This document shows, in pieces, positions 50,454-58,782 of a stretch of DNA of 64,000 bases. The DNA comes from Pirellulales bacterium. GTDB taxonomy: Bacteria > Planctomycetota > Planctomycetia > Pirellulales > Thermoguttaceae. Made by a program: the position numbers and the translations under genes. The stretch lies in assembly GCA_016936015.1 (NCBI GenBank), contig JAFGPV010000085.1:1-64000 (forward strand), written 5' to 3'. The notes under the pieces are model-generated. The model worked only from the letters and a program-made list of their open reading frames with translations, did not search any database and was not told the origin of the DNA. The stretch's first letter is position 1, and the number at the start of each line of letters is the position of its first letter.

Positions 50454-51137
50454 CTAACCGCTGATCGCCAGGTTGAATTCCGTCAGCCGATCGACGCGGG
50501 GAAATTGGTCGGCGACCTCGTGGCTGTGGGTGACCAGCATCAGGGCGACGTTTTCTTCCTGACTGGTCTGGCGGATCAGGTCGAGGATCGCCTGCTGGTT
50601 GCCGGCGTCGACGTTGGCGGTCGGCTCGTCGGCCAACAGCAGCTTGGGCCGGTTGGCCAGCGCCCGGGCGACCGCCACCCGCTGCTGCTCGCCGACCGAG
50701 AGCATCGTCGGCCGGTGCGTCAGCCGGTGGCTCAGGCCAACGCGGTCCAGGAGCTTTTTCGCCCGGGTCTTGTCCGGCCGCCCCCGGGCGAACCGCATCG
50801 CCAAAAGCACGTTCTCCAGCGCCGTGAAACCCGTGAGCAAATTGAACGTCTGAAACACGTAGCCGATCCGCTCGGCGCGGAACCGATCGACCTCCGGCTC
50901 GGTCATCAGCGTCAGATCGAAGTCGTCGATCCGCACCTTCCCTTCCGTCGGCCGGCTGATGCCCGCGATCACGTGCAAGAGGGTCGTCTTGCCGCACCCG
51001 CTCTCGCCGATCAGGACCACTTGCTCGCCCTGAGAGACGCGATAGGCCGGAATATCCAGGATCCGCAATTCCGACCCGTCCGGCTGCCGGTAGGATTTTT
51101 TCAAATTTTTCAGAATTAATATGTCGTGATTGGCCAT
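50454..51137 (-). CDS. ABC transporter ATP-binding protein (LolD/MacB type)
   Basis: A 227-residue nucleotide-binding subunit. Walker [10 protein letters not shown] is near 43-51, the Q-loop in YVFQTFNLL near 92, the signature [15 protein letters not shown] near 147, Walker [13 protein letters not shown] near 167 and H in LVTHSHEVA near 200. It belongs to the LolD/MacB/FtsE group that pairs with FtsX-type permeases, here the gene 110 bases downstream. It is the first gene of the likely metal-linked three-gene system. Confidence 0.93.
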   Translation of the reverse strand: MANHDILILKNLKKSYRQPDGSELRILDIPAYRVSQGEQVVLIGESGCGKTTLLHVIAGISRPTEGKVRIDDFDLTLMTEPEVDRFRAERIGYVFQTFNLLTGFTALENVLLAMRFARGRPDKTRAKKLLDRVGLSHRLTHRPTMLSVGEQQRVAVARALANRPKLLLADEPTANVDAGNQQAILDLIRQTSQEENVALMLVTHSHEVADQFPRVDRLTEFNLAISG

Positions 51138-51247
51138 CGCAATGTCGTTCCCCCTCCCCGACCGTTACCTGACGCCCCGAGAAAGCCGGGGGAAAGGAGT
51201 ATTAAATGGTAGAAAGTCTGCAATTATTCATTACGGAAGCAGTCTGG

Positions 51248-52582
51248 TCAAGGTTCGACGGGCGGGAAAGCCGTCGCAGGACCTTTTTCCGGCGAAATAA
51301 ATAGTTCTGCCCCCTTTTTTGCACAGAGCAGCCACACGGCGAACGACGCCACGCTGAGCGGCATTAAAATGGTATAGGACCAGGGCAGACGGAGGAGGAG
51401 GAAGAGTTTCTCGAAGGTCTTTTCCACGTCGCCGGAGCCGAGCAAGCCGATCAGGATGCAGGTGGTCAGCATCCAGAGGCGGTTTCTTTTCGCGGCAAAA
51501 CTGACCGTCACCGCCCAGGCGGCCGAGGGGGCGAGGATGCCGTAGGTGAGTTGCTCGCTGCCGGGACCGAACAACAACTGCCACGCGGCCCAGATCGAGA
51601 GCACCAGCGTGAGGAAATAGCCGGTTGTCTTTCGAGAGTCGAGGGTCGAAGGTCGAGGGTCGAGAATCGAGATGTGAGATTCGACCATCGACCATCGACC
51701 TTCGACTTTCGACCTTCGACTCTCCGCATTCCGTACCCCCAGCCGCCGCCACTGCACGAAACACCATACCCAGACCATCGCCCCGGTGGCGAGTTGCAGG
51801 ACGTGATAGCCGATGGGGGAGACCGGCGGCCAAACGTTTTCCCAGATCGTCCAGGCGTCGCGGTAACCGGTCCAGCAGCGCTGTTGCTGAAAACCGGTCA
51901 GGCTTACGTACCATTCGCAGTACTGGCCGAGCACCACCGACGGCGGCCGGGTGAGGAAGGGGAGCAGCGCCAGCACGACGGCAACGGCGAGGAATCGCCC
52001 TAGAAGCTCCTTCGGCCAAAAAGTTATCAGCAACAGGACGATCGCCAGCGGCCAGAGCTTGATGTACACCGGCAGGGCCAGCAGCACCGCCGCCACCCAC
52101 CACCGCCGCCGGACGATTGCGGAACAGGCGAAGATCACCAGGGCGATCAGCAGCGAGTTGCTCTGAGCCGACCAGATCCCGGAGGCGGAAACCAAGAGCG
52201 CCAGGCCAAAAAACGTTGCCCTCCGCCCCTCCGGCCAGTCGCCGGGCAGTAGGTCGCGGACCATCGCCGTCAAGGCGGTAAAGAGCGTGCCGACGCTCAG
52301 CAGGTTCCACAAACAGCCCCCCAGCCACCGCGGCAGCACGGCCAGCGGCGTAAAGAGGATTGCAAAGGTCGGCGAATACCGGTAGATGTCCTTCAGATCG
52401 GGCAGGTATTCGTGCAGGGGAAGGTCCTGCCACCAGCGCATCGAACCCGCCGCCAGGATTGGGAAGACGGAGTGGGCGTCAGTCTCTGCGCTGGACTGCA
52501 CAATCGCCTTGACGCACACCGCCACGGCAAAGGCGATCCACAGTCCGTGAACCACCCCCAGCGGCAGACTGTGTTTATTCAA
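51248..52582 (-). CDS. DUF2029/GT87-like membrane glycosyltransferase
   Basis: A 444-residue polytopic protein with about ten hydrophobic segments. The first loop has DLKDIYRYSPTFAILFTPLA, the RYSP/P element of polyprenyl-phosphate-sugar-using GT-C enzymes (DUF2029/GT87). Residues ~287-318 (ESRRSKVEGRWSMVES and onward) are encoded by a dispersed TCGA-rich repeat inserted in frame in a loop between helices. The protein probably adds a sugar to an envelope glycan on the outer face of the inner membrane. Neighbours give no clear pathway. Confidence 0.8.
   Translation of the reverse strand: MNKHSLPLGVVHGLWIAFAVAVCVKAIVQSSAETDAHSVFPILAAGSMRWWQDLPLHEYLPDLKDIYRYSPTFAILFTPLAVLPRWLGGCLWNLLSVGTLFTALTAMVRDLLPGDWPEGRRATFFGLALLVSASGIWSAQSNSLLIALVIFACSAIVRRRWWVAAVLLALPVYIKLWPLAIVLLLITFWPKELLGRFLAVAVVLALLPFLTRPPSVVLGQYCEWYVSLTGFQQQRCWTGYRDAWTIWENVWPPVSPIGYHVLQLATGAMVWVWCFVQWRRLGVRNAESRRSKVEGRWSMVESHISILDPRPSTLDSRKTTGYFLTLVLSIWAAWQLLFGPGSEQLTYGILAPSAAWAVTVSFAAKRNRLWMLTTCILIGLLGSGDVEKTFEKLFLLLRLPWSYTILMPLSVASFAVWLLCAKKGAELFISPEKGPATAFPPVEP
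51631..51723. repeat. In-frame TCGAGGGTCGAAGG-type repeat within the GT87-like gene
   Basis: About 90 bases of near-tandem GTCGAGG/GTCGAAGG units turn halfway into their reverse complement (CGACCATCGACC, CGACCTTCGAC), which makes an inverted array. The encoded peptide is SKVEGRWSMVESHISILDPR followed by PSTLDSR. Confidence 0.88.
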
Positions 52583-52747
52583 GGAAATTCCCCCTGGGCA
52601 GCGGAAGAAAAATCCCTGATGAGGGATGTATCAAATAGCGCTCCGTAGTTGGCGAAAGGATGAACGCCGGCGGTCATGCATCCCAACCGGCCCGTCGCCT
52701 CTGATGCCGAGATGAAACAGCGTGCACGCACCGGACTGATTGGCTCC

Positions 52748-53203
52748 CTATTCGGGATGGTAACCGACCGGGACGAACTGGCCGTAGTCGTCCACCTCCA
52801 CCGTTATGCCGTAAGGCAGGACACAAGAATCGCCGTTGTAATCTTCCATTGTGTACTTGGCGGGATCTTTGCAAAGGTAAGTGATTCTGGCGCCCGGGAA
52901 AACCAGGAGTGATTCGGACTCCCGGTATTCCATATTGCTGTTCTTCCCCAATCGCAAATTCTCGCCGTCAACACCGACAATCTCGGCCTTCGTGGTTGTC
53001 TTTTTGACGTCGTGCGGAGTAGCCGGCCGTTTCCGGGGCTTCGAGACGTACCCCGTGCCTTCCGGCCAAGAACACGTTGATTGACCACAGCCCGGCAGCA
53101 TCACCCCCGCGGAAGCCAGGAACGCGAGCAGCATCCAAAGGCGTCCCGCGCAAAGAAGACCACCGCCGTTGGCGGGCGTCGGTTTTGAGCAATTCCGGCA
53201 CAT
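52748..53203 (-). CDS. Hypothetical lipoprotein
   Basis: A 151-residue protein from the ATG beginning MCRNCSKPTPANGG, with a hydrophobic stretch (LWMLLAFLASAGVMLPGC) that ends in a lipobox, Cys near residue 39. The mature ~110 residues are beta-rich and unassigned. Its start was set by this signal; the frame extends upstream without similarity. Another small lipoprotein gene lies 110 bases upstream on the same strand, and both may be secreted together. Confidence 0.68.
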   Translation of the reverse strand: MCRNCSKPTPANGGGLLCAGRLWMLLAFLASAGVMLPGCGQSTCSWPEGTGYVSKPRKRPATPHDVKKTTTKAEIVGVDGENLRLGKNSNMEYRESESLLVFPGARITYLCKDPAKYTMEDYNGDSCVLPYGITVEVDDYGQFVPVGYHPE

Positions 53204-53315
53204 AATGCACGTCCTTTTATGAATTGACTTCCATCGCTGGGATGGATTTTTTTGAAAGACCCGTCGGCGCGCCTTTTCAGAAAGCGCGGGGACTCCGCCG
53301 GGGCGGATCGGTTTC

Positions 53316-53753
53316 CTATAAACTCTCGGGCAATTTCGAATCCTCCGGGACGGTGAACGTTCCCGCCTGATAGGTCTTGCCAAAGACCCTCACGTCACCT
53401 GGGATCGTGATCGTCAAACCCGGCGGGGCCAAGAGATGCCCGGACGTTGGGGTCAAGAGGATGATTTGGCGGGGCAAAAACTTTTTTCCCCCGACTAAGA
53501 CTTCGTCCTTGACGCCGACCACGAAGACGGCGCCCGGCAGAGTATGCGTCATCTTGCCTCCCTGGATCCCCACAAGGCCCCCGACGAGAAATTTCGAGGG
53601 ATCCTCCCGATCCACTTCCTGAATGACGGCGAAGGCATCCTTGCCGTACTCAAGCCCCCGGTCTCCTCGGGGAAGCGGGTTTTTCCCACAACTCACGGAG
53701 AAAACAAGAATCGCCGCCGGGACGAAACGTGCCAAAGCATGCCACCCGCTCAT
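53316..53753 (-). CDS. Hypothetical lipoprotein
   Basis: A 145-residue protein from the ATG at 53751-53753, which has GGGAGG 8 bases upstream; a start 8 codons earlier is less likely. The signal ALARFVPAAILVFSVSC gives a lipidated Cys near residue 22. The mature part contains strands such as AVFVVGVKDEVLVGGKKFLP and LTITIPGDVRVFGKTYQAG, which suggest a small beta-barrel. The family is unknown. Confidence 0.7.
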   Translation of the reverse strand: MSGWHALARFVPAAILVFSVSCGKNPLPRGDRGLEYGKDAFAVIQEVDREDPSKFLVGGLVGIQGGKMTHTLPGAVFVVGVKDEVLVGGKKFLPRQIILLTPTSGHLLAPPGLTITIPGDVRVFGKTYQAGTFTVPEDSKLPESL

Positions 53754-53902
53754 GGGAACACCTCCCTTCATATCCAACTTATCGTGCGCTCGGCTTTCCT
53801 GGAATCATCAATCTACTCGCCTGCCAAGATGCTGTCAAAGGGCCGGCCGCATTGAAGTACAATCCAGGATGAGCAATAAGAGCGGGCGGGCGGCAGCAGC
53901 CT

Positions 53903-53952
53903 TTTCGTCATTTGTCATTCTTTCGTCATTCGGATTTCGTTCTTCGTCCTTT
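53903..53952 (+). repeat. Dispersed TCATTTGTCATTCTTTCG repeat, copy 2
   Basis: About 50 bases, differing from the copy at 9043-9096 at only a few positions. It lies just downstream of thiC. A short AGCCGC-AA-GCGGCT hairpin follows near 53963. Confidence 0.78.
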
Positions 53953-53975
53953 TCCCTGCTTAGCCGCAAGCGGCT

Positions 53976-55277
53976 TTACCCCTCATCCTTCACCATCTGC
54001 CGCAGTTCGGCGGTGGTCTTCATCGCGCAGAACTTCGGGCCGCACATGCTGCAATAGGGCGTTTGGCCACTGTCCGAGGCGGCCAGCGACTCTGCGCGCA
54101 TCCGTTGGGCGGTCTCCGGATCGAGGGAGAGCCGGAACTGCGTCTCCCAGTCGAAGGCGAACCGGGCGCGGCTCAGGGCGTCGTCGCGGTCCCGGGCCCC
54201 GGCCCGGCCCCGGGCGACGTCGGCCGCATGGGCCGCGATCTTGTAGGCGATCACCCCCTGCCGCACGTCGTCCAGGTCCGGCAACCCGAGGTGCTCCTTG
54301 GGCGTAACGTAACAGAGCATCGCCGCGCCGTACCAGGCGGCCAGCGCCGCCCCGATCGCGCTGGTGATGTGGTCGTAGCCGGGGGCCACGTCGGTGACCA
54401 CCGGCCCGAGGACGTAGAACGGGGCCTCGTCGCACCACTCCCTTTCCAGCCGGACGTTCCGCTCGATCTGGTCCATCGGCACGTGGCCCGGCCCTTCGAT
54501 CATCACCTGGCAGCCCTGCTGCCGGCCGCGTCGGGCCAGTTCGCCCATCACCTTAAGCTCGGCAAACTGGGCGGCGTCGCAGGCGTCGGCCAGGCAGCCG
54601 GGACGCAGCCCGTCGCCTAAGCTCCAGGTCACGTCGTACTGCCGCATGATCGCGCAGAGGTCGTCGAAGTGCGTGTAGAAGGGATTTTCCAAATTGTGGG
54701 CGGCCATCCACTTGGCCGCCAGCGAGCCGCCCCGGCTGACGATCCCGGTGACGCGGTTCTTCGTAAGGGGGACTTGATCTTTCAGCAAGGCGCAGTGGAC
54801 GGTCATGTAATCGACGCCCTGCCGGGCCTGCTGTTCGACCACGTCGATAAAGTCCTGCGGCTTCAGGTCGGCCACGTCGTCCAACGGCTCGACGGCCTGG
54901 TAGATCGGCACGGTCCCCACCGGACAGGCGGCGGCCTGGATGATCCGCTCCCGGACGGCGTCGATCTCCGCGCCGGTGGAGAGGTCCATCACGGTGTCCG
55001 CCCCGTATTTGACGGCGGCAAACAGTTTTTCCAGTTCGCAGCGGGGATTGCTCGACAGCGACGACTTGCCGAGGTTGGCGTTGATCTTTGTCCGGGCGGC
55101 CACGCCGATGCCGATCGGCTCCAGCCCCTTCTCGACGTGGACCGTATTGGCCGGAATGACCATCCGCCCCCGGGCGACCTCGTCGCGGACGACGTCCGCC
55201 GCCAGCCCTTCACTCTGGGCGACGAATTCCATCTGCGGCGTAATCTCGCCCTGCCGGGCGCGTTCGAGTTGGGTCAT
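53976..55277 (-). CDS. thiC: Phosphomethylpyrimidine synthase
   Basis: A 433-residue radical-SAM-like enzyme that turns aminoimidazole ribotide into HMP phosphate for thiamine synthesis. The iron-sulfur cluster motif CSMCGPKFC uses C409, C412 and C417 near the C-terminus. Conserved segments are [69 protein letters not shown] and [11 protein letters not shown]. This is the short form, without the extra N-terminal domain of E. coli-type ThiC. No TPP riboswitch core was found upstream, so its control may differ from the common pattern. Confidence 0.97.
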   Translation of the reverse strand: MTQLERARQGEITPQMEFVAQSEGLAADVVRDEVARGRMVIPANTVHVEKGLEPIGIGVAARTKINANLGKSSLSSNPRCELEKLFAAVKYGADTVMDLSTGAEIDAVRERIIQAAACPVGTVPIYQAVEPLDDVADLKPQDFIDVVEQQARQGVDYMTVHCALLKDQVPLTKNRVTGIVSRGGSLAAKWMAAHNLENPFYTHFDDLCAIMRQYDVTWSLGDGLRPGCLADACDAAQFAELKVMGELARRGRQQGCQVMIEGPGHVPMDQIERNVRLEREWCDEAPFYVLGPVVTDVAPGYDHITSAIGAALAAWYGAAMLCYVTPKEHLGLPDLDDVRQGVIAYKIAAHAADVARGRAGARDRDDALSRARFAFDWETQFRLSLDPETAQRMRAESLAASDSGQTPYCSMCGPKFCAMKTTAELRQMVKDEG

Positions 55278-55736
55278 GGGGTGGGGATTTTGAGGATTAG
55301 GGATTTAGGAATTTTGGATTGGAGTTTTCGGTTGGTTTTTTGGGTAACGACGGAGCCGTTTTGTAAACTTCGGGGGGATGTCGCGGGGGGTGGTTGGCGA
55401 GGGGTGAGGAATGGGTCAATAGCGGCGCGTAATGCAAAGGGAAATTGTACATGCGTACACCATCTCGCATCGACGAGCATAACCGAAAAGGCGGCCAATT
55501 TCAAGGGGGAAAATCGGCCGGGTTTCCATTTTCAGCTATCCTCACAGCATTGTATACGAAAAGGCGGGTTGATTTCGAGCGGGGTGGGGGGGATTTTTTC
55601 GTCAAATCACAAATTGCCAGATTCTCGAAATATAGTTACATTCATGATGAGGGGATTGATTTCAGCGACGGTCAGACCAAGAGATTGATTATCTGTTGCC
55701 TCCTGGGCTTTACTCTATTTCCGGAAAATACAAGCC
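55278..55736. other. Intergenic region between thiC and a divergent membrane-protein gene
   Basis: It contains GATTAGGGATTTAGG-type fragments (55290-55310) of the repeat family at 2701 and 28778. No ORF is convincing, and no TPP-riboswitch-like core is seen on the minus strand. Confidence 0.55.
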
Positions 55737-56594
55737 ATGAGCAGGCGTTCCCTCCGCCGGCGGATCGTTCTGATGCGCGTCGCCGGCGTCGTTTTGCCCC
55801 TTATCGGATTGGCAATCGGCTGGTATTGGTTCTACTACCTGGGCCCCCTGCGGCGGATTTATGATCCTTCGTGGTATCGGCAACGCTCGAAAACCGCTTA
55901 TTGGGAAGAGTGCCAGAAGTGCATACGTCGGTCCAGATGGTATCACAATGCGGGTTCTGACGTTGGACGATTTGGCGATAAACAATGGTGTGAATGGATT
56001 ATGAATCACATTCAACCACGTGAAGACATCAGCAGTTGTTTTGCGGGACACAAAAGCTCTGCGCTGCGGAAGTTGACGAACCAAGACGCGGGAGACACGG
56101 CCGAGGCCTGGCTTGCCTGGTGGGAGCGGAACAAATCGAAAACGCAGGAGGATTGGATCCGCGAAGGATTCCGGAAGTACGGAATCGAGATCGAAAAACC
56201 GCTGACTCGTTCGAATGTGATCGCGCTGTTGAAAATGACGCCCTCCTTGGACGAAGAGAAGAGCAAGGTGCCCAGTTACGTCCAATACAACGCCTTCCGC
56301 TGGCTCCGCGACAGCGATTTCGATCCTGCAACGTTCACGGTCGAAGATTTATCTTCCCCGGACGGCGACGAGGTGCTCCAGGGCCTGATTCGTTTTTCGC
56401 GTCTTTCCGGCGTCTATCCAAAATATGAAGGTTTGGGGGTGCTCCGCCTCGGCAAACCGCCCGAGGAAAGCCATCTCATGCCGGAGATGGCAACGTTGAA
56501 ATTTCGACTGATGATGGATGCCTTGATCTTTGGGCCGGTCTGTATAGGGGCGCTGTTGTTTTGGATGTCTTTTCGGTTGCGGCGACGGGAGTAA
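55737..56594 (+). CDS. Hypothetical membrane protein
   Basis: A 285-residue protein with an N-terminal membrane helix after a basic start (MSRRSLRRRIVLMRVAGVVL then PLIGLAIGWYWFYYL) and a second helix at the C-terminus (ALIFGPVCIGALLFWMSFRL). The ~200 residues between are soluble, Trp-rich and helical, with a CxxC pair (ECQKC) near 60. They probably face the periplasm. No family is recognised. Its stop is 2 bases from the end of the convergent rpsA. Confidence 0.7.
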   Translation: MSRRSLRRRIVLMRVAGVVLPLIGLAIGWYWFYYLGPLRRIYDPSWYRQRSKTAYWEECQKCIRRSRWYHNAGSDVGRFGDKQWCEWIMNHIQPREDISSCFAGHKSSALRKLTNQDAGDTAEAWLAWWERNKSKTQEDWIREGFRKYGIEIEKPLTRSNVIALLKMTPSLDEEKSKVPSYVQYNAFRWLRDSDFDPATFTVEDLSSPDGDEVLQGLIRFSRLSGVYPKYEGLGVLRLGKPPEESHLMPEMATLKFRLMMDALIFGPVCIGALLFWMSFRLRRRE

Positions 56595-56596
56595 GT

Positions 56597-58393
56597 TTAG
56601 CTTGACTCCTCTTCGCTCTCGCTGACGACGGGCATTTTGATCAGGGGGCCGCTGTCGTCGCCGACGCCGCCCTTCAACTCGGTGGTGTCGATCGAGGTGC
56701 TCTCGAGTTTCTTTTCGGCGGCGGCTTCCTCTTCGGCGGCCCATTCCACGCGCTTCCGCGACAGTCCGATCTTCCGCTCGTCGGGATCGACCCGGAGGAC
56801 CTTGACCTCGATCACCTCGCCCACCTTGACCACGTCTTCGGGATTATCGACCTTGTGATCGGCCAGTTCGGAGATGTGCAGTAGTCCTTCGAGGCCTTCC
56901 TCGAGTCCGACGAAGACGCCGAAGTTGGTGATTTTGGTGACGGGGCCTTGGACGATCTGGCCCGGCTGGTAGCGGGTGGGGATGCCGCCGGCCCAGGGAT
57001 CGTCGGCCAACTGCTTCAGGCCCAGGGCAATCCGCCGCCGTTCCTGATCGACCGAGAGGACGCGGCACTCCAACTCCTGGCCCTTCTGGACCATCTCGTT
57101 GGGATGGCTGATCTTCCGGGTCCACGACATGTCGCTGACGTGCAGCAGTCCGTCGATCCCCTCCTCGATCTCGATGAACGCGCCGTAATTGGTCAGGTTC
57201 CGCACGATCCCCTTGACGATGCTCTCCGGCGGGTAGCGGTCCATGACGCGGTCCCAGGGATTTTCCTGGGTCTGCTTCATGCCGAGCGAGATTTCCTGTT
57301 TTTCCTTGTCGATTTTCAGCACCACGACCTCGATTTCGTCGTTCGGCTGGACCAGCTCGTTGGGATGGCTGATCCGCCGGGTCCACGACATCTCGCTGAT
57401 GTGGACCAGGCCCTCGATCCCCTCTTCGAGTTTGACGAACGCCCCGTAGGTCATCACGTTGACCACCGAGCCTTTGATCTTTGAGCCGACCGGATATTTG
57501 TCCTCGACCGACTCCCAGGGGCTGGGCATCCGCTGCTTGAGTCCCAGGGCGATTTTTTCCTTGTCGTAGTCGATGTGCAGGATGACGATTTCCAGTTCCT
57601 GGTCCAGCGAGAGCATTTCGGAGGGGTGGTTGATGCGTCCCCAACTCATGTCGGTGATGTGCAGCAGGCCGTCGATGCCGCCGAGATCGACGAAGGCGCC
57701 GAACTCGGCGATATTCTTGACCACGCCCTTGCGGCGCTGGCCGATCTCCAGTTCGGACAGCAACTGGGCCTTCTTTTCGGCCCGTTCCGACTCGATCAAG
57801 GCCCGGCGGCTGACGACGATGTTCCGCCGCGCTTCGTCGATTTTCAGCACCACGCACTGGATCACCCGGTTGATGTAGTCGCCGATGTCGGCCGGCCGGC
57901 GGATGTCGACCTGGCTGGCCGGCAGAAAGACGTTCACGCCGATGTCGACCAACAGTCCGCCCTTGATCTTCCGCGTCACCAGTCCGGTCACCACGTTCCC
58001 CTCCCGGACCGTCTCCATGACCTTCATCCAGTCTTCGATCTTCTTCGCCTTCCGCTTGCTCAGTGTGATCATCCCCCGAGAGTCGTCGACCAGGCCGTGG
58101 ATGTCCTCGACGTCCTCGATCAGCACGCGGACGATGGAGCCCGGCTCGGGCAGCGATTCGCCCTCGTCCCACTCGCTGCGGAAGACGATGCCTTCGCTCT
58201 TGTAGCCGACGTCGACCAGCACGTATTCGTCTTCCAGACGGAGGACCTTGCCCTCGACGATCTTGTTCAAGTCGAGTTCCTGGGTCGTCCAGTCGATTTC
58301 CTCCAACGCCCGGCCTTCCGAGGCGTCGGCAAGTTCCGTCAGCAGTTCGTCTTCGCTGAGATCCAACGACCGAATGAGATTGCGATTGACCAT
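56597..58393 (-). CDS. rpsA: 30S ribosomal protein S1
   Basis: A 598-residue protein from the ATG at 58391-58393 (MVNRNLIRSLDLSEDELL); the frame extends 29 codons upstream as a hydrophobic, unlikely leader. It has six S1 RNA-binding domains; the last four carry the classic pattern (KNIAEFGAFVDLGGIDGLLH, VNVMTYGAFVKLEEGIEGLV, VRNLTNYGAFIEIEEGIDGL, VTKITNFGVFVGLEEGLEGL). The acidic tail ends ESEEESS. It helps the small subunit bind structured or Shine-Dalgarno-poor messages, which may matter here because several genes lack ribosome-binding sites. Its own start also lacks one. Confidence 0.96.
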   Translation of the reverse strand: MVNRNLIRSLDLSEDELLTELADASEGRALEEIDWTTQELDLNKIVEGKVLRLEDEYVLVDVGYKSEGIVFRSEWDEGESLPEPGSIVRVLIEDVEDIHGLVDDSRGMITLSKRKAKKIEDWMKVMETVREGNVVTGLVTRKIKGGLLVDIGVNVFLPASQVDIRRPADIGDYINRVIQCVVLKIDEARRNIVVSRRALIESERAEKKAQLLSELEIGQRRKGVVKNIAEFGAFVDLGGIDGLLHITDMSWGRINHPSEMLSLDQELEIVILHIDYDKEKIALGLKQRMPSPWESVEDKYPVGSKIKGSVVNVMTYGAFVKLEEGIEGLVHISEMSWTRRISHPNELVQPNDEIEVVVLKIDKEKQEISLGMKQTQENPWDRVMDRYPPESIVKGIVRNLTNYGAFIEIEEGIDGLLHVSDMSWTRKISHPNEMVQKGQELECRVLSVDQERRRIALGLKQLADDPWAGGIPTRYQPGQIVQGPVTKITNFGVFVGLEEGLEGLLHISELADHKVDNPEDVVKVGEVIEVKVLRVDPDERKIGLSRKRVEWAAEEEAAAEKKLESTSIDTTELKGGVGDDSGPLIKMPVVSESEEESS

Positions 58394-58782
58394 AAAACAC
58401 AAAAGAAGGGGTTGGGAGGCGACGGCTAGAGCGCAGAAAAGGATTAGAAGAAACCGCAAGGATTCATTCGCGCCGTCCACCTCGGGACCATCATCCCGCC
58501 GATCCGGTCCTTCGACGCCGAGGGACTCCTGCGAACCGATGGGAACCGCTCACTATATCACGTTCCATCGGTCGAAACAACATCCCAGGATGTGTAATGC
58601 CCCTTTCGAGTGGTGTTTTTTACGTTTTTCTAGTAAATCGCAAGTCCTTTTTCAGGTTTAGGTTGGAGTAACCGTCTGGAGCGCAAGTTTGTATAGTCCA
58701 TAATAGGGGTGTCGCGATGGGCTTCTGGGTAAAATAAAATAGACCGCGTTGAGTGATTTTTACACACAACGTTATACGAACC
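58394..58782. other. Divergent promoter region of rpsA and protoporphyrinogen oxidase
   Basis: About 390 bases without a gene. The right half is AT-rich, with TTGAGT near 58750 and TATACG near 58773 as a poor promoter-like pair close to the oxidase start. No element is certain. Confidence 0.5.

Noticed and set aside
51600-51730. CRISPR-like array in the TCGA-rich repeats
   Set aside because: Units are short, degenerate and without unique spacers, and they lie within a coding frame.
55278-55736. TPP riboswitch before thiC
   Set aside because: No CTGAGA...ACC core or matching stems seen on the minus strand.
55445-55864. A 139-codon frame before the membrane protein
   Set aside because: It overlaps the better-supported gene start at 55737 in another frame and has no start signal.
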